Below, one piece after another: positions 7,195-15,703 of a stretch of 64,000 nucleotides of DNA. The DNA comes from Acidobacteriaceae bacterium (GTDB lineage: Bacteria > Acidobacteriota > Terriglobia > Terriglobales > Acidobacteriaceae). The translations under genes and the position numbers were made by a program. The notes beneath the pieces are model-generated. The model had not been told where the DNA came from. It did not search any database and was given only the letters and a program-made list of their open reading frames with translations. The stretch is from the NCBI GenBank assembly GCA_035944135.1, contig DASZBM010000002.1:1-64000 (forward strand). The letters are read 5' to 3'. Position 1 is the first letter of the stretch. Each line of letters begins with the position of its first letter.

Positions 7195-9162
7195 ATGACG
7201 TTTCCGTCCAAAGCGGTTGTATGCGCGGTGGTGACTGCCGGCGCTGCCAGTCTCTACTCGGCGCGCGGAACCCCGGGTCGGCACTGGCTGCATTTCTTCG
7301 TCTACCTTCTCGCGATACTTCTCAGCTCGGGGATGAAGGTCGCGATGCCCAAGACCAACGGGACGATGTCAGTAAACTTCCCGTTTGTCCTTCTCGGTAT
7401 CGTTCAGCTTTCGCCGCTCCAGGTCATCGCTTTGGCGGTCGCGAGCGTCATTGCGCAATGCCGGATCAAGGTCGTCAAGTCATTCACCGTAGTTCAGATT
7501 ATCTTCAACGTGGCCAACGTTACCACGGCGACGGTGCTGGCATGTTTCATCTATACACGGTCGCTGCATGTGGTTCACGGCGAAGTCGCGCCCGCACTCA
7601 CGATAGCGGCAACAGCGTACTTCCTGGCGAATACCGTTCCGTTGGCTCTGGTGCTCTCTTGCGAGTCGGAGTCCTCGCCTTTCAAGCTCTGGGGCCAGGA
7701 ATTCCCATGGTATTTCCCGTTTTACGTCGTGGGCGCGATTCTGGCGTTTCTAGCCGATTTTGTTGGCATCCACTTCGGCTGGATGACATCGCTGCTGATT
7801 ATTCCAATGGTCTACACCGTCTACCGCGCGTATCGCGCTCAGATGGCGATCATTCGCGATCGCGAGCAGCACATTGTTGAGATCGAGGCTTTGCACTTGC
7901 GCACCATCGAAGGCCTTGCTATGGCCGTCGAGGCAAAGGATCAAAACACCCACGAACACCTGATGCGGGTGCGCGTCTACGTGTCCGAGTTGGGCAAGAT
8001 CATGGGCCTCGACTCACTGCAAATGAAGGCGCTGGCCACGGCCGCCTCTCTGCATGACATTGGCAAGCTGGCGGTGCCTGAACACATCATTAACAAGCCA
8101 GGCAGGCTGACCCCGGAAGAATTCGAAAAGATGAAGATTCACCCTGTGGTCGGCGCCGATATTCTGGAGCGCGTACGGTTCCCGTATCCGGTCGTTCCCA
8201 TCGTACGGTCGCATCATGAGGCTTGGGACGGCAGTGGCTACCCGGATGGCCTGGAGGGTGAAGAGATTCCGATCGGAGCGCGCATCCTTTCCGCGGTCGA
8301 CTGTTTCGATGCGCTTGCTTCGGACCGGCCATACCGCCGGGCATTGCCGGTTGAGGAAGCTCTGGCATACCTGAAGAGCAAAGCCGGCGTTCAGTTCGAC
8401 CCTGAAGTCGTTCGCCTGTTGGAAGAACATTACCCAGAGCTTGAAGCGCGCGCGCACCAGGAAATCGAAGAGATGATGCCGCTCGACACAGACCTGGTCA
8501 TCGAGCGCGGCGCAGCGCCCAGCGCCGGATTTGAGCAGGAGCATGTCGCGCTGGAATCCGCCTCGCCGATATTGCAGTTCAAATCTCCGCGACTGGCGGC
8601 CACGAGCGATCAACGAGCCCAGGCAATTGCCAAATTGAAACAGGCGTTGGCAGCGTCGCGTAGTTTGCGCGGAGCAAGCAGGGCGATCGCTGAGGTCTTG
8701 CAGTCCGTGACTCCCTTCGATTGCTTTGCGGTGTATCTGAAGTCAGAAGCAAGCATCATTGCGATGTACATCGAGGGTCCTGGCGCCGAAGGATTCTCGA
8801 CGCAGCCGATTCCGATAGGAGAGGGTCTATCGGGATGGGTCACGAAGAATGCACGTAGCATTCTCAACGGTAATCCCACGGTGGAACCCAACATTCTCAT
8901 CGAAGCCGACTTGTTTACAAGCCGCAGTTCTGCACTTTCAGCTCCCGTGTTGAGTTCAAGCGGCGATGTCATGGGTGCGATCACGCTTTATTCCCGCGAA
9001 CAATCGGCGTATTCGAAAGACCATCTGAGAGTCCTTGAAGAGATCGCGCGGGAGTTTGCATGGGCGATGCAGAATGTGCCCCAAGACACGGATGCAGCAT
9101 TGGAGGGAATTTACTCGGACGCAGTGGACGGCTCCATTCTTGAAGTCGAACACGCGTCATGA
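7195..9162 (+). CDS. Membrane-bound HD-GYP phosphodiesterase with GAF domain
   Basis: The 655-residue protein has about 220 N-terminal residues of membrane helices, then an HD-GYP domain, then a GAF-type sensor domain (about 470-630). The HD pair is in HDIGK at His287-Asp288, and HHEAWDGSGYPDG starts at His340, giving the GYP signature. HD-GYP proteins hydrolyse the second messenger cyclic di-GMP to pGpG or GMP. The catalytic and metal ligands look complete. The C-terminal domain (FDCFAVYLKSEASIIAMYIEG, IPIGEGLSGWVTKN) is a standard GAF fold that may bind a small ligand. The membrane part probably senses an extracytoplasmic or lipid signal. The gene heads an operon: its TGA overlaps the next ATG by four bases. 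ATG 7195 is chosen from the frame; its ribosome site is weak. Confidence 0.88.
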   Translation: MTFPSKAVVCAVVTAGAASLYSARGTPGRHWLHFFVYLLAILLSSGMKVAMPKTNGTMSVNFPFVLLGIVQLSPLQVIALAVASVIAQCRIKVVKSFTVVQIIFNVANVTTATVLACFIYTRSLHVVHGEVAPALTIAATAYFLANTVPLALVLSCESESSPFKLWGQEFPWYFPFYVVGAILAFLADFVGIHFGWMTSLLIIPMVYTVYRAYRAQMAIIRDREQHIVEIEALHLRTIEGLAMAVEAKDQNTHEHLMRVRVYVSELGKIMGLDSLQMKALATAASLHDIGKLAVPEHIINKPGRLTPEEFEKMKIHPVVGADILERVRFPYPVVPIVRSHHEAWDGSGYPDGLEGEEIPIGARILSAVDCFDALASDRPYRRALPVEEALAYLKSKAGVQFDPEVVRLLEEHYPELEARAHQEIEEMMPLDTDLVIERGAAPSAGFEQEHVALESASPILQFKSPRLAATSDQRAQAIAKLKQALAASRSLRGASRAIAEVLQSVTPFDCFAVYLKSEASIIAMYIEGPGAEGFSTQPIPIGEGLSGWVTKNARSILNGNPTVEPNILIEADLFTSRSSALSAPVLSSSGDVMGAITLYSREQSAYSKDHLRVLEEIAREFAWAMQNVPQDTDAALEGIYSDAVDGSILEVEHAS

Positions 9163-10013
9163 GGCGAATCTTCGCGATCATCAAGTGGCTTGGCAGAACG
9201 CTGGGCATCGTTGTCCTGGTCATGATCGGCTCTACCGTTCTCGTTCGCTACGCTCCCGGATACTTGAGCGACCCGGGTGAGATGGACGCGCGTTACGCGC
9301 ACGTAGTTCGTGCAGAACTGTCGGAGGAGGCCGCGCGAAGCCACTCCATCACGCAGATGCTCGGCACCGAAATCACGGGAATGAGCCGGGGGAGCGCCGG
9401 GATTTCGCGGCAATTTGACGTCCCGGTCCTAGAACTCATCCGCCCGCGCCTGGCAGTTACAGGAGAGCTGCTGCTGCGCTCGCTGCTTGTTGGCTGGGCG
9501 CTGGCGTTGTGCGCTTCGCTTATTGCGAGCGCAGGAAAGGAGCCGTCCCTGCTGTGGCAGGCCCCAGGGACGCTTTTACTCGCGGTGCCCACCGCAGCCA
9601 TGGCGACTCTGTGTCTGCTGGCGGAGAAGGGCGGTCCGGTTCTCGTGATGGCTCTCCTGATTGCAGCACGCGACTTCAAATTTCTCCATCGGCTATTGCG
9701 CAAGGCATGGCTTGACCCGCATGTGTTGCACGCGCGCGCCCAGGGGATCAGGCAGCGGCGCTTGCTTGTGGCGCACCTCTTGCCGGCGTTCGTTCCCCAG
9801 CTTGCCGCGCTTGCCAGTCTCTCCATCGTGACGGCGCTGAGTGCGTTGGTGCCCGTCGAAGTCCTCTTCAACGTACCCGGGCTCGGCCAATTGGCATGGA
9901 ACGCCGCGCTCAACCGCGACCTTCCCGTATTGCTGGCCGTTACGCTGACGATGGCGATTGCGGTTGCGTGCTCTGGAATGGCGCCGAGCCGCAAGGTGGA
10001 GCTGTGCGCATGA
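9159..10013 (+). CDS. ABC transporter permease, DppB/OppB type
   Basis: The 284-residue product has an N-terminal membrane helix (LGIVVLVMIGSTVLVRYAPG), a periplasmic loop and four or five further helices. Near the C-terminus is the binding-protein-dependent permease signature: ARAQGIRQRRLLVAHLLPAF followed by VPVEVLFNVPGLGQLAWNA, the usual EAA-loop and GLG region of DppB/OppB/NikB permeases. It would form half of the membrane channel of a peptide or nickel importer. It overlaps the HD-GYP gene by ATGA at 9159-9162 and the next permease by ATGA at 10010-10013. At 284 residues it is somewhat short for this family (usually above 300), mainly in the periplasmic loop. Confidence 0.82.
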   Translation: MRRIFAIIKWLGRTLGIVVLVMIGSTVLVRYAPGYLSDPGEMDARYAHVVRAELSEEAARSHSITQMLGTEITGMSRGSAGISRQFDVPVLELIRPRLAVTGELLLRSLLVGWALALCASLIASAGKEPSLLWQAPGTLLLAVPTAAMATLCLLAEKGGPVLVMALLIAARDFKFLHRLLRKAWLDPHVLHARAQGIRQRRLLVAHLLPAFVPQLAALASLSIVTALSALVPVEVLFNVPGLGQLAWNAALNRDLPVLLAVTLTMAIAVACSGMAPSRKVELCA

Positions 10014-10798
10014 AGTTCCATCGCTTGCCGGCCTGGCTCCTTCTCGGTCTTGTTCTGATTGCAGCGGCGATCATCGCCGCACCGGGCGCAAGCTATTCTC
10101 ATCAGGATCGCGACCAGCCTCTCGCCATTGCTTCCGTGCGCCACCCGGCTGGCACCGACGCTCTCGAACGCGATCGCCTGGTGCGCGTCTCGGCTGCTCT
10201 CTTGCTCAGCCTGATCGGGGCGCTGGCTGCCGCAGCCGTCACGACCGCCGCCGCCGCAGGTGTGGGGACGTTGGCAGCCTTCGCGGCGAGCGGCCTTGGT
10301 TGGATCCTCATGCTCGCTTGCGACGTGTTTCTCGCGCTCCCATGGCTCTTTCTGCTCATGATGGTTCGTTCTGCGCTGCCGCTGAACACGTCGCCTGCCC
10401 ATTCGGCAGCCATTACGTTTTTCGTCCTTGCGGCTCTGGGTTGGCCCGCATGTGCCCGCGCGGTCTACCAGGGAGCAATCGACCTGAAAAACTCCGAATG
10501 GATGCTGCAAGCTCGTGCGGCAGGACTGCGGCGCCCTCAGGTGGTTCGCCATGTTGTACCCAACCTGCTGCCGCTGCTTCTGCCGCAGTTTCTCGTTTGT
10601 GTTCCCGCATTCGTGATGGCCGAAGCGAACCTTGGCGCCCTGGGGCTGGGAATCGGTGAGCCGCTGCCGTCCTGGGGAGGGATGCTGCTCGAACTCGACA
10701 ACTCCTCTATGCTGCTCCAATCCAATTGGGTGTATTTTCCCGTTGCCCTGCTGGTTGTGGTTCTGCTTCTGCTTGAAGCAGTCGCGGTGGAGAACTGA
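10010..10798 (+). CDS. ABC transporter permease, DppC/OppC type
   Basis: Start ATG 10010 overlaps the previous stop (ATGA) and gives a 262-residue protein beginning MKFHRLPAWLLLGLVLIAAA, a membrane helix. Frames that start further upstream add a stretch antisense-like in composition and lacking support. The C-terminal half carries ARAAGLRRPQVVRHVVPNLLPLLLPQF, the EAA loop that contacts the ATPase, and ANLGALGLGIGEPLPSWGGML, a hallmark of DppC/OppC permeases. It pairs with the preceding gene as the second channel subunit. The stop at 10796-10798 is one base before the next start. Family assignment is firm; the transported substrate is not known. Confidence 0.85.
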   Translation: MKFHRLPAWLLLGLVLIAAAIIAAPGASYSHQDRDQPLAIASVRHPAGTDALERDRLVRVSAALLLSLIGALAAAAVTTAAAAGVGTLAAFAASGLGWILMLACDVFLALPWLFLLMMVRSALPLNTSPAHSAAITFFVLAALGWPACARAVYQGAIDLKNSEWMLQARAAGLRRPQVVRHVVPNLLPLLLPQFLVCVPAFVMAEANLGALGLGIGEPLPSWGGMLLELDNSSMLLQSNWVYFPVALLVVVLLLLEAVAVEN

Positions 10799-10799
10799 G

Positions 10800-12443
10800 A
10801 TGCGGCGCGTTCGCATTCACACGGTCTCGTTCGCTGCCGTCCTGGCGATCTCGGCCGTCACGCTGATCGCGAAGTGTGGTGCCCAGGCCGCGCAGCGCCT
10901 GCCCGGCGAACTCGCATGGACCATTGGCTACGACCCGAAGACCTTCGATCCCGCCAAAGTCGACGACCTCGATTCGGAGACGATTCGCTATCTCACGGCC
11001 GGCGTCCTGCTGCGCGTCAATCGGCTTACCCAAAGTGTGGAGCCGCAGCTCGCCCAAAGTTGGGACCTTTCGCGGGACGGCAAGACTATCGTCTTCAAGG
11101 TTCGATCCGGACTCAGGTTCTCTGACGGCAGCAGCCTGACTTCACGCGACGCGGCCTGGTCTATACGCCGTGTTCTGCTTCCGGCCACGGCCGCTCCGGT
11201 CGCAGATGAGTTCATCAATGCGGGCGGCGTCACCGTCGAAACCCCCGACCCAGCCACGGTCATCGTTCATCTGCCCCAGCGAGTGATTGGCATCGGCAAG
11301 GTCTTCGACGAGATCGCCATTGAACCTGCCGACCGTCCCAGCGAAGGCCGGATCACCTCCGGCCCGTTCGTCGTGGCCGATTACCTGCGGTCGCAATACG
11401 TGCGCCTGCACCGCAATCCTTACTACTGGGAAAAGGGCTCGAACGGTCTCTCCATTCCATACGCAAGCGGCGTACGCCTCGACATCCTCAACAATCCCGA
11501 GCAGGAGACCCGGCTCTTCCTGCGCAGCGAATACGACCTCATCGATCACATCCCACCGGATTACTTCGAGCTTCTGAAGAAGAAGGCTCCATCCACAGTG
11601 CGCGACCTCGGCCCATCGCTGAACACCGAACAGATGTGGTTCAACCAGTCGCCGTCGTCGCCGCTTCCTGCGTGGGAGAGATCCTGGTTTCAACAACGAG
11701 CGTTTCGCGTCGCTGTTTCGGAGGCCATTCACCGCGACGACCTGGCGCGTATCGCCTATCAGGGCCACGCCACTCCGGCTTATGGTTTTGTCTCGCCGGT
11801 TAACGCGGTCTGGTACAACCGAAACCTGTCCGCGCCCCACACCGATATCTCAGCCGCAAAGGCTGCGCTCGCCCGCGCCGGCTTCCATTGGGCTGGCTCG
11901 CGGCTCGAAGATGCGGCAGGCCACCCCGTCCGCTTCTCAATCCTGACCAACGCCGGAAATGCCGCGCGGCAAAAAATGGCAACTCTGATTCAGCAGGATC
12001 TTGCTGCACTGGGCATGGAGGTCAATGTCGTCGCACTCGACTTTCCCGCGCTTGTCGAGCGCTTGATGCATACCCAGGACTATGAAGCCTGCTTGCTCGG
12101 ACTCGAGAACGTCGAGCCCGACCCCAACGCCATGATGAACGTATGGCTCAGCTCCTCGCCCAACCATCAGTGGAGCCCGTCGGAAAAAGCGCCGGCAACA
12201 CCGTGGGAGGCAGAGATCGACCGTGAGATGAACGTGCAGGCCACGAGCATGAAAGATCCGGTCCGTAAGCAGGCTGTCGATCGTGTGCAGCAGATCGTCG
12301 CCGATCAGCAGCCTTTCATCTACCTCGTTTATCCCAATGTTCTAGTTGCGGTCTCACCGCGCATTGAAGGCGTGCAGCCCGCAGTGCTCGAACCGGAACT
12401 GATCTGGAATGCTGAGTATCTTCGGCTGCGGAGTTCGCGATGA
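10800..12443 (+). CDS. ABC transporter substrate-binding protein, family 5 (peptide/nickel type)
   Basis: The 547-residue protein starts with a Sec signal peptide (hydrophobic core FAAVLAISAVTLIA, cleavage near AQA-A). The Cys at about residue 26 follows Lys, so it is not a lipobox. The mature part has the SBP family 5 pattern: AWTIGYDPKTFDPAKV, then VEPQLAQSWDLSRDGKTIVFKVRSG, then FRVAVSEAIHRDDLARIAYQG and PFIYLVYPN near the end. Such proteins bind oligopeptides, dipeptides, nickel complexes or glycosides in the periplasm and hand them to the permeases. ATG 10800 lies one base after the previous stop; the longer frame upstream overlaps the permease and is rejected. The stop overlaps the ATPase start (ATGA). 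Confidence 0.88.
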   Translation: MRRVRIHTVSFAAVLAISAVTLIAKCGAQAAQRLPGELAWTIGYDPKTFDPAKVDDLDSETIRYLTAGVLLRVNRLTQSVEPQLAQSWDLSRDGKTIVFKVRSGLRFSDGSSLTSRDAAWSIRRVLLPATAAPVADEFINAGGVTVETPDPATVIVHLPQRVIGIGKVFDEIAIEPADRPSEGRITSGPFVVADYLRSQYVRLHRNPYYWEKGSNGLSIPYASGVRLDILNNPEQETRLFLRSEYDLIDHIPPDYFELLKKKAPSTVRDLGPSLNTEQMWFNQSPSSPLPAWERSWFQQRAFRVAVSEAIHRDDLARIAYQGHATPAYGFVSPVNAVWYNRNLSAPHTDISAAKAALARAGFHWAGSRLEDAAGHPVRFSILTNAGNAARQKMATLIQQDLAALGMEVNVVALDFPALVERLMHTQDYEACLLGLENVEPDPNAMMNVWLSSSPNHQWSPSEKAPATPWEAEIDREMNVQATSMKDPVRKQAVDRVQQIVADQQPFIYLVYPNVLVAVSPRIEGVQPAVLEPELIWNAEYLRLRSSR

Positions 12444-13309
12444 GCACCCAGCCTCTTCTGCGTGTGCGGCTTCGCGCCAGTTATGGCGACAAGTCCGTCC
12501 TGCACGACATCGACTTCGATCTTCATCGCGGTGAAGTGTTGGGACTCGTCGGCACCAGCGGCGCGGGGAAGAGCACGCTGGTCCTGTCGCTGCTAGGCCT
12601 GCTGCCCTGGCGTGGTGGGCGAGTCACCGGCCAGATCGTCCTTGACGGACAAGACCTGCTTCAACTCTCCGAGGGCAGACTGCGCGAACTGCGTGGTCGT
12701 CAACTTGCCTTGATTCCGCAGAGCCCCATGACCGCGCTCAACTCTGCAATCAGTCTTGAGAATCACTTCCGCGAAGCATGGAGAGCGCATGAGAAGAATG
12801 GGAGTGCAGAATTCTCGGCGCGCGTGCAGAGGCTTTTCGACGAGGTCCAACTGCCATCGGACCCGGAATTTTTGCGCCGGCGGCCATCGCAGATTAGCGT
12901 TGGCCAGGCCCAGCGCGTACTTATTGCACTCGCGCTGCTGCACTCCCCGGCGCTGATTATTGCCGACGAACCCACCAGCGCACTCGACCCTGTAACGCAA
13001 GCCCAAATCGTCGACCTGCTCAAGGGATTGAGCCGCAATCACGGCGCCACGCTTCTCTATGTCTCGCATGACTTGGTCTCTGTGCTCAGGATTTGCGACC
13101 GGATCGCTGTGCTCGAATCCGGGGCGATTGTGGAGACGCTGCCTGTTCACCAGCTCGCTGCCGCTCGGCACCCCGCCACCCTCAATCTCTTATCGACGCT
13201 CCCCGTGCCTCCTTCCGTTTTACTGAGTTACCGTAGCCGACCTGTACGAAAAGGTAGCTATGCAGAAGAGCATTTCCGTACCAAAGCGCTCTCGCAATTC
13301 GTTACCTAA
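12440..13309 (+). CDS. ABC transporter ATPase, DppD/NikD-like, variant signature
   Basis: The 289-residue ATPase has Walker A GTSGAGKST, a Q-loop (LIPQSPMTALN), Walker B ALIIADEPTSALD and an H-loop SHD, all as expected. The signature motif is ISVGQAQR instead of LSGGxxQR, so the second glycine-type position is Val; the Ser and the following Gly are kept. It energises the two upstream permeases. Peptide importers usually have two ATPases (DppD and DppF); only one is found here, and it lacks the C-terminal oligopeptide/HPY extension. So the transporter would use a homodimeric ATPase or a partner encoded elsewhere. The gene overlaps its predecessor by ATGA and ends the operon; a 175-bp spacer with a C8 tract (13363-13370) follows. 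Confidence 0.85.
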   Translation: MSTQPLLRVRLRASYGDKSVLHDIDFDLHRGEVLGLVGTSGAGKSTLVLSLLGLLPWRGGRVTGQIVLDGQDLLQLSEGRLRELRGRQLALIPQSPMTALNSAISLENHFREAWRAHEKNGSAEFSARVQRLFDEVQLPSDPEFLRRRPSQISVGQAQRVLIALALLHSPALIIADEPTSALDPVTQAQIVDLLKGLSRNHGATLLYVSHDLVSVLRICDRIAVLESGAIVETLPVHQLAAARHPATLNLLSTLPVPPSVLLSYRSRPVRKGSYAEEHFRTKALSQFVT

Positions 13310-13484
13310 GTCGATAATGTGACCCACTCTGGTTACAACGAAGGGGTCATTGAGGTTGTAGATCCCCCCCCACTAAAGTTGCGTGAACACAGGGGTATTT
13401 CAAGTTGAACGGCCCTCTTGCCGTCACAACTTCGTACCCACGTGAGCCAGCAACTGTGAGACGACCTGGCGGGAGGTAACCATC

Positions 13485-15329
13485 TTGAATTCGAGGCTTC
13501 GTTCGATTCTTGTCCTTGGGTTAACGATTGCGATTGTGGGCTCGACCTCTGTCGACGCGCAGACCACAAACAGCAAAATATCGCCTGATCTGGCGGCGAA
13601 CCCGACCTCCGGAAATGTCCAGGTAATCGTGCAGTACTACAAGCCGCCTTCTGCTGGTGAAGGTGGGCTGCTGGGCGGCGTGCTCGGCCTTGTTGGAGGC
13701 TTGGTCAAAACGGTGCTCGGGATCGTCGATGCCGTCGTGGAGGTCGTTCCCTACAGCAATCTCAACAGCATTGCCGCTGATCCAAACGTGAAATACATAT
13801 CGCCCGACCGGACGGTCGGCGCGCGCCAGGTTGTGTCGATCCCCAGCGCCGAATACACGACCGAGCCCATCAACGCACCTGCGGTGTGGCACGCGGGCTA
13901 TCAGGGAACGAACGTCGGTGTGGCCGTGATTGATAGTGGAATCACACCGGTGCCCGATCTCAACCTGACCCCCTCACTCATGCTGGGCACTGCCATTCTG
14001 TCCGAGCCGCTGTTCTCGTCGACCGAGGCGCCTCCTTATGCCACCGGCAGGATCGTGTACAGCCAGAATTTCGTGCCGGGTCAAAACGATGCGCTGGATC
14101 ACTACGGACACGGCACGTTAGTCGCGGGCCTCATCGCCGGAAACGGCGCTGCGTCTACGGGCTCGCAATATTTCCGCACCTTCCGCGGCTCCGCTCCCAA
14201 CGCCAACATCATCAACCTGCGGGTCCTCGATCAGAATGGCGCGGGAACCGATTCGGCAGTGATTAGCGCGATCGGTCAGGCGATCTCTCTTAAGAGCAAG
14301 TACAACATCCGCGTCATCAATCTTTCGATTGGGCGCCCGATCTATGAGAGCTTCACACTGGACCCTCTTTGCCAGGCCGTGGAGAAAGCCTGGAAGGCCG
14401 GCATCGTGGTGGTGGTCGCGGCAGGCAATGATGGTCGCGACCTGACGCTGAATCCTGAAGGCTACGGCACCATCGACGCGCCCGGCAACGATCCGTATGT
14501 CTTGACGGTCGGCGCGATGAACACCAATCTCACGCCGCAAATCAATGACGACGTCATTGCAAGTTACAGCTCTAAGGGTCCTGCGTTCATTGACCACACA
14601 GTGAAGCCGGACATCGTTGCGCCGGGCAACATGGTTACCAGCCTCAGATTCGCGAACGATCCGCTCGCTACCGATAATCCCGGTTTCTACACGTTGTATT
14701 CCTTCTACCAGACCCACGGCGCGAACAGCCCGTCATCATCCTATTTCGCGATGAGCGGCACCAGCATGTCAGCAGCTGTGGCTTCCGGTGCCATTGCCGA
14801 TCTGTTGCAGGCCGCCCCGAAGCTGACCCCGGATCAGGCCAAGGCTCTGCTCATGGCCAACGCCGACCGCAGCTATTTCCCGGTTACCAGCAGTGTCTCG
14901 GCTGATGGAGTGAACTACGTCGCGAATTACGATGTGTTCACCGTCGGCGCCGGCTATCTCGACATCGACAAAACAATCCAGGCTGCGCTCGTGAAGAATG
15001 GCTCGGTGCCGTCGGGCACCGCCATGTCACCGATCGCAACCTACAACACGTCGACCGGCAATATCACTGCCATTACTGATCCAAGCGCGCTTTGGACGAA
15101 CTCCGGGCCTTGGTCGGCATCCAGCGTCTACGCCGGCAATGCGTTTCTCTCTGGAACAGATTCCGCCGCGATGTGGGGCGTAACCCCGCTGTGGACCAAC
15201 GACGACCCTGATGGCGCCACGGCTCTGTGGGGTAAGACGGCTCTTTGGGGCAAAGGTTCCCCCGAAGCCGAAACGGCTTTATGGGGCAAGACCGGAACCG
15301 ACGCCTCGTCAGTGCCACTCCAATTCTGA
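13485..15329 (+). CDS. Secreted subtilisin-like serine protease (S8) with ALWGK repeats
   Basis: The 614-residue protein starts at a TTG (13485) with GGAGG nine bases upstream. A Sec signal peptide (VLGLTIAIVGSTSVDA) is followed by an inhibitor-like propeptide region with a glycine-rich stretch (GGLLGGVLGLVGGLVK). The S8 triad is intact: Asp150 in VAVIDSG, His209 in HYGHGT, Ser427 in SGTSMS. The oxyanion Asn is in VVVAAGNDG. The last ~50 residues hold repeated ALWTN/ALWGK units (three TALWGK copies from residue 579), an ending I know from acidobacterial subtilases and of unknown use. It acts outside the cell or on the surface. Its position directly after a peptide-type ABC importer suggests that it could feed that transporter, but it has its own spacer and may have its own promoter. 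Confidence 0.92.
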   Translation: MNSRLRSILVLGLTIAIVGSTSVDAQTTNSKISPDLAANPTSGNVQVIVQYYKPPSAGEGGLLGGVLGLVGGLVKTVLGIVDAVVEVVPYSNLNSIAADPNVKYISPDRTVGARQVVSIPSAEYTTEPINAPAVWHAGYQGTNVGVAVIDSGITPVPDLNLTPSLMLGTAILSEPLFSSTEAPPYATGRIVYSQNFVPGQNDALDHYGHGTLVAGLIAGNGAASTGSQYFRTFRGSAPNANIINLRVLDQNGAGTDSAVISAIGQAISLKSKYNIRVINLSIGRPIYESFTLDPLCQAVEKAWKAGIVVVVAAGNDGRDLTLNPEGYGTIDAPGNDPYVLTVGAMNTNLTPQINDDVIASYSSKGPAFIDHTVKPDIVAPGNMVTSLRFANDPLATDNPGFYTLYSFYQTHGANSPSSSYFAMSGTSMSAAVASGAIADLLQAAPKLTPDQAKALLMANADRSYFPVTSSVSADGVNYVANYDVFTVGAGYLDIDKTIQAALVKNGSVPSGTAMSPIATYNTSTGNITAITDPSALWTNSGPWSASSVYAGNAFLSGTDSAAMWGVTPLWTNDDPDGATALWGKTALWGKGSPEAETALWGKTGTDASSVPLQF

Positions 15330-15349
15330 TCGGCCAGTTGGCCGATCAG
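15326..15349. terminator. Hairpin overlapping the subtilase stop, probable bidirectional terminator
   Basis: A perfect 10-bp stem (15326-15335 with 15340-15349, loop AGTT) begins on the subtilase stop codon and lies between two convergent genes. There is no T tract, so intrinsic termination would be weak; an mRNA 3'-end stabiliser is the alternative. Confidence 0.5.
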
Positions 15350-15379
15350 AGTTCGCCACTATAGCTCAAGTAATAGGGC

Positions 15380-15703
15380 TCACTCTCGCCACCCCAGCCT
15401 TGCCGCCTGCTCCGCAGTGAGGTGTAACAGATATAAGAAGCCCTCATGGCTCTCAATGTGAGCCAAGACATCTCGCACATCAGAACCCTGCGGGAGAAGG
15501 GGATTTACGGCTTCGACTAGTTCGAACTCGTCGCCGAAGTCGTGCTCCCGCGGCCTCGCCCCTTGCCGGGTGCTTGGTACCCACGGGCGTATGTGCCCGA
15601 CGTAGTGCCACTTCCCGGATTCCCCCCCCCAAGTGCACGAAAGATGGAGTACGTACCGTCTGGTCCGCCGGGCAATGCTCTGTTTTGGATCCAGCGAAGT
15701 CAT
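15380..15703 (-). CDS. Hypothetical protein at the end of the carotenoid operon
   Basis: The 107-residue product has no signal peptide or membrane segment and I recognise no family. It has mixed, globular-looking composition: KWHYVGHIRPWVPS, then an acidic stretch DFGDEFELVEAVNPLLP, then a helical end with HLTAEQAARLGW. Support for it being real is its position: ATG 15703 overlaps the stop of crtO by ATGA, exactly like the four junctions upstream. A run of nine G on the coding strand (15622-15630 as C on plus) lies inside the frame near residues 25-28 and could cause slippage in replication or sequencing. If real, it would be made together with the carotenoid enzymes. It could also be a chance frame. 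Confidence 0.5.
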   Translation of the reverse strand: MTSLDPKQSIARRTRRYVLHLSCTWGGESGKWHYVGHIRPWVPSTRQGARPREHDFGDEFELVEAVNPLLPQGSDVRDVLAHIESHEGFLYLLHLTAEQAARLGWRE

